A stretch of 14,247 bases of DNA from Anaerolineae bacterium (GTDB taxonomy: Bacteria; Chloroflexota; Anaerolineae; Anaerolineales; E44-bin32): NCBI GenBank assembly GCA_030598885.1, contig JAUVOZ010000035.1:1-14247 (forward strand). Direction: 5' to 3'. Position numbers and translations under genes: made by a program. Shown piece by piece: positions 1 through 6,509 of this stretch. The notes under the pieces were generated by a model. That model saw nothing but the letters and a program-made list of their open reading frames with translations. It made no database searches and was not told the DNA's origin. Every line of letters begins with the position of its first letter. Position 1 is the stretch's first letter.

Positions 1-2413
1 GATCGACATGCAAAATCGGCGTACCAGGATGATCTTCCTCGGGACAAGGCCATTGCAAGCCCTGACCCTCTAATCGTGTATAGTTCATACCGCGGTAGAT
101 CGGTGTTGCTAGCGCCAATTCATCGAAGATATCCGCGACCGAGTCGAAATGCCAATATCCAGGCTCTCGGTTGGCTTTCATCTCCCGGTCGAATCGGGAA
201 GCAATCTCCACGGTTATGCACCAGTCTGGCCGTGCCTCGCCGGGCGCTGGGAGCACAGGGTGGAGCCGTTGGACGCGACGTTCGGTGTTGGTGAAGGTTC
301 CCTCCTTCTCCAGGGAGGAAGCTGCAGGCAGGATAACGTGCGCCAAGAAAGCCGTATCGCTGGGGAAGATTTCCTGCACTACGAGGAAGTCCAAACTGCG
401 CAAGGCTTGCTCGACATGCTGTGTATTTGGATCGGACATCATGGGGTTCTCGCCCATGATGTACATGGCGCGCACGTGCCCTTCCAACGCTGCATGGGTG
501 GCTTCAACGATCGTTAGACCAGGCTTATCAGGCAAATCTTCGAGCCCCCAAACCTTAGCGACGCTCCGTCGTGGTTCATCGACGTTGACGCGCTGATAGC
601 CCGGCAGGACATTAACCAGGCAGCCCACATCGCATGCCCCTTGAACGTTCGCCTGTCCACGCAGGGGATTAACACCTGTCGAAGGTTTCCCGATCTGACC
701 ACAAAGCATACTCAAATAAGCAAGCGCGAGAACGTTGTCCGTGCCGTTGCTGCGTTGGGTGATACCCATGGCGTAAAGAATGGTGCTATGTCCCCGTTTA
801 TCTTCGTAAACTGAATCCCCCGTGGACCTCACACCTAACGCATACAAGCGTGCAGCTTCGATAATCTGCTCGGAAGGAACACCGGAAACTAGGGCCGCTC
901 TTTCTGAAGTGTAGGTGTCGAGGGACTTTACCAGATCTTCGAAACCCTCTGTGCGTTCCTCGATAAACGCCTCGTCAGCCCAGCCCTCGGTGACGATAGT
1001 ATGCATCATCGCAAGGAAGACGTAGATATCCGTCCCGGGCTGGGGTTGGAGGAAAAGCGTTGCGTGATCGACAAGGGGGATGCGACGAGGGTCGATGATG
1101 ACTAGATGGGTGCCCTTCTTGGTTGCCCGTACGACTTCGTATCCGATGACTGGGTGGGCTTCAGCGGTGTTCGAGCCGGTGATAAGTATGCAGTCTGCAT
1201 CACGAATTTCGTGAATGGAGTTGGTCATTGCGCCGCTGCCGAAGGCCTGCACGAGGCCTACTACTGTGCTGCTGTGTCAAAGCCGGGCGCAGTGATCCAC
1301 GTTATTTGTACCGATACCAACTCTGATGAATTTCTGGAAGAGGTAGTTCTCCTCGTTGGTACAGCGCGCTGAGGATAATCCCATAACCGAATCGGGGCCA
1401 TGTTCACTTACCGTCGCTGCGAGGCGGGAAGCCACCAGATCTAGCGCCGTCTCCCAATCGACAGCGATGAAGTCATCTTCGATTTTGGGCTGTTTAACAG
1501 CAAGCGGCGATGTATCGGGTTGTTCCCATGCCTCAGAGGATAAACCAAGCTCATAAGCTAGGTCACGACGGATTAACGGGCGGGTGAGCCTTTCGGGACT
1601 ATGGGCAAAATCCCACCCATAGCGACCTTTTGTGCATAGAAGTTCGCCGTTGACAGGTCCGTCCGGCGAGGCTTGAGCATAAACGATTTCGCCTTCCTTA
1701 AGCGCATATTCCAATTGACAACCGACACCACAATAGCCACAGATCGTGGTCTTACGATCCAATTCCCACTCCCGCCCTTTGTTCTTACGTGAGACCGGCA
1801 TCAGGGCTGCGGTAGGGCAAACCTGCACACAATTGCCGCAAAAAACACATGTGGATTCGATCATCGGACCATCATAGGGTGTGGCTATGTTGCTCTCAAA
1901 GCCTCGTTTAGCGAAGTCAATGGCGTGAACGCCGACGATCTCATCACAAATCCGCACGCACAGCCCGCAAAGAATGCAGTATTGGTGATCGCGGATGAAA
2001 AACGGATTATCATCCTGATACAGGGTGCTGGATATTGTTGGTGTGTATGTGGTTTCCTTGATGCCATACTCATAGGCGTACTGTTGCAATAAGCAATCTC
2101 CCGCTTTTTCACAAATGAGGCAGTCCAGTGGATGGTCGGAGATGAGGAGATCAAGGACATTCTTTCGGAGCTCGTGGAGGCGCTCGCCGTGGGTGGTAAT
2201 AACTAACCCATCTGTGCAAGCCAGACCGCAGCTTGGGACGGGTTCAGGATAACCTTCGACTTCAACAATGCACAGACGGCACCCGCCCGATACGCTCAAC
2301 TCGGGGTGGTAGCAGAGGTGGGGAATCTCGATTCCGTTTGCGAGCGCAACCTGGAGCACATGTGTGCCGGGTGGTGCCTCGATTTTCTTCTCGTCGATTG
2401 TGAGTGTGATCAT
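1..2413 (-). CDS. fdhF: Formate dehydrogenase catalytic (alpha) subunit, selenocysteine-containing, partial at its C-terminus
   Basis: Oxidises formate to CO2 at a Mo/W-bis-MGD centre, probably in the cytoplasm. About 804 codons are visible; the last part of the C-terminal cofactor-binding domain lies off the left edge. Counting from the ATG at 2413 there is a NuoG-like N-terminus: [2Fe-2S] cysteines 34, 45, 48 and 62; a His-Cys3 [4Fe-4S] site (H94, C98, C101, C107); two ferredoxin clusters (C146/149/152/156 and C189/192/195/199); and the catalytic-domain [4Fe-4S] (C225/228/232/260) with K262. Codon 379 is TGA (1279-1277), exactly where the active-site Cys/Sec stands, followed by His380. The frame then stays open to the edge with conserved family sequence, including the RGQANVQGA motif (Arg585). 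I therefore read it through as Sec. ATG 2413 is chosen because AGGAG lies 7 nt upstream; a GTG at 2455, overlapping the upstream stop, would add 14 residues. A plain nonsense mutation is the less likely alternative. Confidence 0.93.
1241..1261 (-). promoter_or_regulatory. Candidate bacterial SECIS hairpin after the Sec UGA
   Basis: Within the formate dehydrogenase message, 17 nt after the UGA, AGGCCT (1259-1254) and AGGCCT (1248-1243) form a perfect 6-bp stem with the five-base loop CGTGC (1253-1249). A U-U mismatch (1260/1242) and one further G-C pair (1261/1241) lie below it. Bacterial SECIS elements sit inside the coding sequence just after the UGA and usually carry a G near the start of the apical loop and an unpaired U in the stem; the E. 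coli fdhF loop also contains GU. The distance and loop fit this pattern. The structure was folded by eye only. It would recruit SelB with selenocysteyl-tRNA. Confidence 0.6.
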
Positions 2414-2451
2414 ACGGAGCTCCTGGATTGTCTCCTTGAAGGAGACGCCGT

Positions 2452-4149
2452 TCACGTCGGTTCCTGAGAGGAGATCAAGGTTTGATATTCCTCACGGAAG
2501 AATCTCAGCGTGCTTAAAACTGGATTTGGTGCAGACTGGCCCAATCCACATAAGCTCGTGGCTTTTACAATGTGACAGAGAGCCTCCAGCTTGTTAAGGT
2601 CTTCGGGTTCGCCGCGCCCATCGATGATTTTTTCGAGCAAGGTGCGGATCTGAACGGTTCCGACGCGGCATGGGACACATTTGCCACAACTTTCGTCGAC
2701 GCAGAAGTCCATGAAGAAGTGGGCGAATTCGGGCATACTGGTTGTGCTATCGATGATGACTAGGCCGCCGGAGCCCATGATTGATCCAAGTTTGTTCAGG
2801 TTTTCATAATCAACGGGCGTGTCCAGATGCTCGGCTGGGATGCACCCGCCGCTGGGTCCACCTGTTTGAGCAGCCTTGAATTCAGCGTCGCCCGGCACAT
2901 CGTTGCCGATGTCGTAAATGATTTCCCGCAGGGTGATTCCCATGGGCACTTCGATAAGACCGGTGTTCGTTAACTGTCCTGCCAGCGCAAACACCTTGGT
3001 CCCTTTGCTTTTTTCTGTTCCTATTCTTGAATACCAGTCTGCGCCCCCATTGATGATCGGTGGAATGTTCGCCATCGTTTCGACATTGTTTATGAGTGTG
3101 GGTTTACCCCATAACCCCGATGTCGACGGGTACGGCGGTCGCATACGCGGCATGCCGCGCTTTCCTTCGACCGAGTGGATCAAAGCTGTTTCCTCGCCAC
3201 ACACAAAAGCTCCAGCTCCGATGCGCACAGCAGCGTTGAAGTTGAAATCGGTTCCTAACACATTTTTTCCCAGGATGCCATTTCGGCGAGCTGTTCTTAT
3301 CGCACGTCGGATCCGATCGACAGCTATGGGGTATTCACCACGGATATAAAAATAGCCATAACTCGCGCCAACAGCGTAAGCAGCGATGATCATCCCTTCC
3401 AGCACCTGATGTGGGTTATCCTCCATCATGGTGCGATCCATGTAGGCGCCAGGATCGCCCTCATCTCCATTGACCACCACGTATTTGGTGCTGGATTCCT
3501 CCTTGCGTACAAAATTCCACTTCATTCCGGTTGGAAACCCCGCTCCGCCCCGTCCCCGTAGTCCGCTACGCAGGATCTCATCACAAATTTCTTCAGGGGT
3601 CATATTCTGCAAGACATGTCCGAGCGCAGAGTACCCCCCATGTGCCAGATAGTCTTCTAATTTCTCGGGATCAACATGGCCAACGTTTTGTAAAACAATC
3701 TTCTCTTGTTTCGCGAAGAAAGGTGCATTCGTGTCCAGGATGCGTTGTTCAAGTCCCTTTCTCCTACGAGCCTTCTTTAGTTTCTCGCGAATCTCTTGCA
3801 CGTCCTCAGAGACAGATTCGTCCTTGAGCTTACCCATGGGCACATGTTTGGCGATAATTTGTTGCGAGACATCGATGTCGACATCTGCGTAAATGATGGG
3901 TTCGCCTGATTTGTCCTCGACGCGCACAAGAGGGCCGCGGCTGCATAGTCCCATACAGCCGGTCTGGACGACTTCTACGTCATTCTCTTTGCATTGACAG
4001 GCGTCGACAGCTTCTTGCAGGGCGTTGATCGTTCGTCCAGCGCCTGCGGATAGACAAGCTGTGCTAATGCAGCAAAAAACCCGACGCTCAAATTTCTCCT
4101 GACGTTCACGCTCGCGTTGAGCCATTTTCTCCAGTTTTTCAAGAGTCAT
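2452..4149 (-). CDS. nuoF: NuoF-like NAD- and FMN-binding (diaphorase) subunit of the formate dehydrogenase complex
   Basis: 565 residues. Expected to hold FMN and one [4Fe-4S] cluster and to exchange electrons with NAD. Residues 1-110 form a thioredoxin-like [2Fe-2S] domain with C27-x4-C32 and C65-x3-C69. Residues about 150-565 are the NuoF core: the glycine-rich nucleotide site starting GRGGAGFPTG (199-208), the FMN motif NGDEGDPGAY (227-236), and C488-x2-C491-x2-C494 with C534 for the [4Fe-4S]. The chain ends shortly after C534, so it lacks the C-terminal ferredoxin pair of HydB/HylB subunits of bifurcating hydrogenases; it is closer to FdsB. AAGGAG precedes ATG 4149, which overlaps the upstream stop as ATGA. 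Its own TGA overlaps a possible GTG of the next gene. The symbol reflects homology only: no other complex I genes are here, so it belongs to the formate dehydrogenase. Confidence 0.9.
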   Translation of the reverse strand: MTLEKLEKMAQRERERQEKFERRVFCCISTACLSAGAGRTINALQEAVDACQCKENDVEVVQTGCMGLCSRGPLVRVEDKSGEPIIYADVDIDVSQQIIAKHVPMGKLKDESVSEDVQEIREKLKKARRRKGLEQRILDTNAPFFAKQEKIVLQNVGHVDPEKLEDYLAHGGYSALGHVLQNMTPEEICDEILRSGLRGRGGAGFPTGMKWNFVRKEESSTKYVVVNGDEGDPGAYMDRTMMEDNPHQVLEGMIIAAYAVGASYGYFYIRGEYPIAVDRIRRAIRTARRNGILGKNVLGTDFNFNAAVRIGAGAFVCGEETALIHSVEGKRGMPRMRPPYPSTSGLWGKPTLINNVETMANIPPIINGGADWYSRIGTEKSKGTKVFALAGQLTNTGLIEVPMGITLREIIYDIGNDVPGDAEFKAAQTGGPSGGCIPAEHLDTPVDYENLNKLGSIMGSGGLVIIDSTTSMPEFAHFFMDFCVDESCGKCVPCRVGTVQIRTLLEKIIDGRGEPEDLNKLEALCHIVKATSLCGLGQSAPNPVLSTLRFFREEYQTLISSQEPT

Positions 4150-4706
4150 CCTGGTTCTCCTTGCTCAAGGACTTCCGTTTCTCGCGCCAAAATATCCTTG
4201 ACGAGAGAGATCGTTGACTGTGGGCTTTGCCTTCCATGAACTTCACCGTCCAACACGGCGACCGGAGCCAGTCCGCAGCTGCCGAGGCACCTAGCTGTTG
4301 TAAGGCTGAACAATCCGTCTTCTGTCGTCTTCCCAATGGGCACTTCGAATTGTTCAGAGAGTGCCTGGGTGATGGTAGCCGAACCCTTCACATGGCAGGC
4401 TGTTCCCGTACATATGATGCAATTATGCTTACCCAGTGGTTCGAATGTAAATGAATGGTAGAACGTAGCAACGCCATAAACTTGGCTGAGTGGTACCCTG
4501 AGTTGTGAAGAGATGTAAATTAACAAATCATTCGACAGGAATCCAAAACTTTCTTGTGTAGCATGCAGTACCTCGAGAAGAGCATCTTTCTCGAAGTCGA
4601 AGCGTTTCATTGTGCGGTCGATCACCTTAAATCGTTCATCGCCGCTCGGATGATCGCTTGAATTGAAATGCTTTTTGTTCGCTTGGCTTTCCGATGAGTT
4701 TTTCAT
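4146..4706 (-). CDS. nuoE: NuoE-like [2Fe-2S] subunit of the formate dehydrogenase complex
   Basis: 186 residues from ATG 4706. A thioredoxin-fold [2Fe-2S] protein that partners the NuoF-like subunit, equivalent to FdsG or HydC. The cluster ligands are visible as C99-x4-C104 and C140-x3-C144, in the motifs CTGTACHVKG and CLGSCG. The preceding helical region carries the family motif YGVATFYHSF (77-86). ATG 4706 is preferred because GAGGA lies 8 nt upstream; a GTG at 4721 would add five residues but has no good ribosome site. It is the first gene of the operon and its TGA overlaps the ATG of the NuoF-like gene (ATGA), which points to translational coupling. The symbol is by homology and does not imply complex I. 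Residues 1-25 are polar and look disordered. Confidence 0.9.
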   Translation of the reverse strand: MKNSSESQANKKHFNSSDHPSGDERFKVIDRTMKRFDFEKDALLEVLHATQESFGFLSNDLLIYISSQLRVPLSQVYGVATFYHSFTFEPLGKHNCIICTGTACHVKGSATITQALSEQFEVPIGKTTEDGLFSLTTARCLGSCGLAPVAVLDGEVHGRQSPQSTISLVKDILARETEVLEQGEPG

Positions 4707-4734
4707 ATAGCGGGTCCTCACAAGTTACCACTTT

Positions 4735-4804
4735 TCAGGACATCAGGCATTCATAGTCGGTGAGGTGCGTGGAAATCCTGGCATCCATTCACCTGAATCT
4801 CCTT
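4735..4804 (-). other. Possible leader ORF in the formate dehydrogenase operon 5' UTR
   Basis: AAGGAG (4804-4799) is followed 6 nt later by GTG 4792, giving a 13-codon ORF (ending at 4751). The overlapping ATG 4788 gives a 17-codon ORF ending at 4735. Both lie between the predicted transcription start and the NuoE-like gene. The ribosome site is good but the ORFs are short and resemble nothing I know, so this could be chance. Confidence 0.2.
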
Positions 4805-4880
4805 ACTTTCGACTGGCAATGATCACCGTGCGTTAAGGCTGTGTCAGGAAGGGTTTTGGAGATTAAAAAAATCTTCTCAC

Positions 4881-4909
4881 ATTATAGGTGTGGGGTTTCA
4901 ATAATCATA
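4881..4909 (-). promoter_or_regulatory. Predicted promoter of the formate dehydrogenase operon
   Basis: The minus strand carries a perfect -10, TATAAT (4886-4881). At 17-bp spacing the -35 position reads TATGAT (4909-4904), a poor match. The predicted start is near 4874, giving a leader of about 168 nt before ATG 4706. A strong -10 with a weak -35 is typical of an activator-dependent promoter, which fits the palindrome just upstream. Confidence 0.55.
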
Positions 4910-4910
4910 G

Positions 4911-4922
4911 TGATAATAATCA
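4911..4922. promoter_or_regulatory. FNR/CRP-family-like operator (TGAT-N4-ATCA)
   Basis: The sequence TGATAATAATCA matches the core TGAT-N4-ATCA of the FNR/CRP consensus exactly; the outermost consensus T and A are not kept. Its centre (4916.5) lies about 42 bp upstream of the start predicted from the TATAAT, close to the -41.5 spacing of class II FNR/CRP activators and next to the weak -35. This would suit oxygen- or redox-dependent control of formate dehydrogenase. The regulator is not in the window. Confidence 0.4.
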
Positions 4923-4924
4923 TA

Positions 4925-5183
4925 CTTTGAGCTTTTGATCGTTCATCTGTTTGCTGCAGATCTCAGGAGAGTAGGTGGCTGGAGAGACGAGCATAATCAA
5001 CATCATACACATGGGCCTGTTCCAAAAGGTGGCGCTGGATGATGGGCACCAGGAAGTTACCCCCCAGGCCTTATAACGATAGGGCACTGAAGTGTGTTTC
5101 AAGCGGCCCTGAAAGATCTTAAGCGTTGAGCCTGGCTTGCATTTTTGTGGCTGAACTTACCTATCAACCTTAGGACCCCTTCG
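4925..5183. other. Intergenic DNA between the divergent promoters; no supported gene
   Basis: This stretch separates the formate dehydrogenase and PIN-TRAM promoters. I find no gene with a ribosome site or recognisable domain, no RNA gene and no clear terminator. A 35-codon minus-strand stretch (5070-4966, stop at 4965-4963) reads like protein (GGNFLVPIIQRHLLEQAH and onward) but has a stop just upstream and no start codon with a ribosome site. It could be a decayed gene remnant or chance. Confidence 0.5.
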
Positions 5184-5212
5184 TTGACATCCGCTCGAGG
5201 TACGTGTATTAT
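5184..5212 (+). promoter_or_regulatory. Strong sigma70-type promoter for the PIN-TRAM/cysS/rlmB genes
   Basis: TTGACA (5184-5189), a 17-bp spacer, then TATTAT (5207-5212): a perfect -35 and a near-consensus -10. The predicted start is near 5219, about 208 nt upstream of the first gene, so the transcript has a long leader containing both inverted repeats described separately. Confidence 0.65.
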
Positions 5213-5224
5213 TAATGTGTCGAA

Positions 5225-5249
5225 AGAGGCGCATTATATTTTCGCCTCT
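5225..5249 (+). repeat. Inverted repeat (hairpin) at the start of the PIN-TRAM leader
   Basis: AGAGGCG (5225-5231) pairs with CGCCTCT (5243-5249) around an 11-nt A/T-rich loop. It begins about 6 nt after the predicted transcription start. There is no T-run directly behind it, so it is not a standard terminator. It may protect the 5' end or be an operator. Confidence 0.4.
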
Positions 5250-5366
5250 CGCGGCCCGGTTTCATTATTTATCATCCTTTTTATTCCAAGTTTGCATGTC
5301 ATGACTTTCGTCGTTTTCAAGGACGCGGCAGCGCAATAGACATAAACTAAAAGGGATGTGGCTCTC

Positions 5367-5403
5367 CATAGGGTGGGCGCTGAAATCGGGCGAACACCCT
5401 ATG
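5367..5403 (+). repeat. Inverted repeat just upstream of the PIN-TRAM ribosome site
   Basis: CATAGGGTG (5367-5375) and CACCCTATG (5395-5403) are perfect 9-bp inverted arms around 19 nt. The right arm ends about 10 nt before the ribosome site AAGGTGG (5414-5420). It could be an RNA hairpin that tunes translation, or a DNA operator. No T-run follows that would make it a terminator. Confidence 0.45.
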
Positions 5404-5426
5404 ATTAATTTAACAAGGTGGATTAA

Positions 5427-6503
5427 ATGAGCGCTGAATTTATCGTACGTTTGATTGGAATGATGGTGCTGGCTGTAGGCGGTGTCTCCCTGGGAGTATA
5501 CTTGAGTGACCTGGCTAACGACGAGCCGTATCTGTGGGCAAGCGTATTTGGTTTGGTAGGAGCTTTAATGGGGTTGATCGTTACTCCTTTCTTAACCACT
5601 CGCCCAATACGAGCTATTCGTGCACATATGACTCAGGTTTCGGTCCGGTCTATGCTTTCCGGCACACTTGGCTTAATCATTGGATTGATCATAGCCGCGC
5701 TGATCGCTTCGCCGTTATCATTGCTCCCCGCGCCTTTTGGTCAATTGCTGCCACTCGTCGGTGCCGTGGTCTTAAGCTACCTGGGGGTAACAATCTTTGT
5801 CATGCGTCAGAATGACGTTTTTAACGTGCTTGGGAGCCGTCTGTCAACTAAAAGCAGCGAGGGGGAGGATGGCGAACAAGCTCAGCGCAATATCCTGTTA
5901 GATACCAGCGTGATCATTGATGGCCGCATAGCAGATATCGCTCACACGGGATTCATCTTCGGCACTATGCTGGTGCCATCTTTTGTGCTTAATGAACTTC
6001 AGCATATCGCCGACTCGCCTGATGGCTTACGCCGCCAACGAGGACGTCGAGGTCTCGATATACTCAACCGACTACAGAAGGATACACGCATTACTTTCCG
6101 CATCACCGATATGGATGTCGAAGGTGTGCGCGCCGTAGATGACAAACTGGTTATCTTGGCCCGACAACTGCGTAGTCCGATCCTGACCAATGATTTCAAT
6201 CTAAATCGAGTAGCTGAATTACAAGGCGTAATAGTGTTGAATATCAACGAGCTTGCCAACGCGGTCAAGGCTGTCTTCTTACCAGGCGAGACCTTGGATG
6301 TACATGTGATTCAAGAGGGAAAGGAAGCAGGCCAAGGGGTTGGTTATCTCGATGATGGCACAATGGTCGTGGTTGAAGGGGGGAAGGCAAAAATAAACAA
6401 CATCATTTCGGTGATGGTGACCAAGGTGCTTCAGACAGCTGCCGGACGGATGATCTTCGCCCGTCCAACGTCTGCGCAGGAGCATTCGTATGACTCGGAG
6501 TAA
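5427..6503 (+). CDS. PIN-TRAM domain membrane protein (YacL family putative RNase)
   Basis: 358 residues. Hydrophobic segments at about 5-25, 36-56, 76-95 and 104-126 should anchor the protein in the membrane. After a polar linker (about 138-155) a PIN nuclease fold follows with the expected acidic residues: D159 (in LLDTSVIIDGR), E190 (LNELQ), D238/D239 and D256 (TNDFNLN). Residues about 286-346 form a TRAM domain, a small beta-barrel RNA-binding module. PIN-TRAM proteins are taken to be metal-dependent ribonucleases, but the cellular substrate of the YacL family is not established. AAGGTGG lies 6 nt before the ATG. The stop is 6 nt before cysS, so the two are probably co-transcribed, linking the gene to tRNA charging and rRNA modification as in the Firmicute yacL cluster. 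Confidence 0.9.
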   Translation: MSAEFIVRLIGMMVLAVGGVSLGVYLSDLANDEPYLWASVFGLVGALMGLIVTPFLTTRPIRAIRAHMTQVSVRSMLSGTLGLIIGLIIAALIASPLSLLPAPFGQLLPLVGAVVLSYLGVTIFVMRQNDVFNVLGSRLSTKSSEGEDGEQAQRNILLDTSVIIDGRIADIAHTGFIFGTMLVPSFVLNELQHIADSPDGLRRQRGRRGLDILNRLQKDTRITFRITDMDVEGVRAVDDKLVILARQLRSPILTNDFNLNRVAELQGVIVLNINELANAVKAVFLPGETLDVHVIQEGKEAGQGVGYLDDGTMVVVEGGKAKINNIISVMVTKVLQTAAGRMIFARPTSAQEHSYDSE

Positions 6504-6509
6504 CCTGAC

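Noticed and set aside
76..596. Overlapping plus-strand ORFs at the left edge
   Set aside because: They lie opposite well-conserved formate dehydrogenase coding sequence and look like frame shadows.
1277..2455. Truncated 392-codon formate dehydrogenase or pseudogene
   Set aside because: The stop is UGA exactly at the active-site Cys/Sec position, and the frame continues conserved to the edge, so read-through as selenocysteine explains it better than decay.
1..4706. Fragment of a complex I (nuo) operon
   Set aside because: Only NuoE-, NuoF- and NuoG-like parts are present and the third gene carries a full formate dehydrogenase domain with the Sec site. No membrane subunits or NuoB/C/D are seen.
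5225..5290. Rho-independent terminator after the 5225-5249 hairpin
   Set aside because: The nearest T-run is about 27 nt beyond the stem, too far for an intrinsic terminator.
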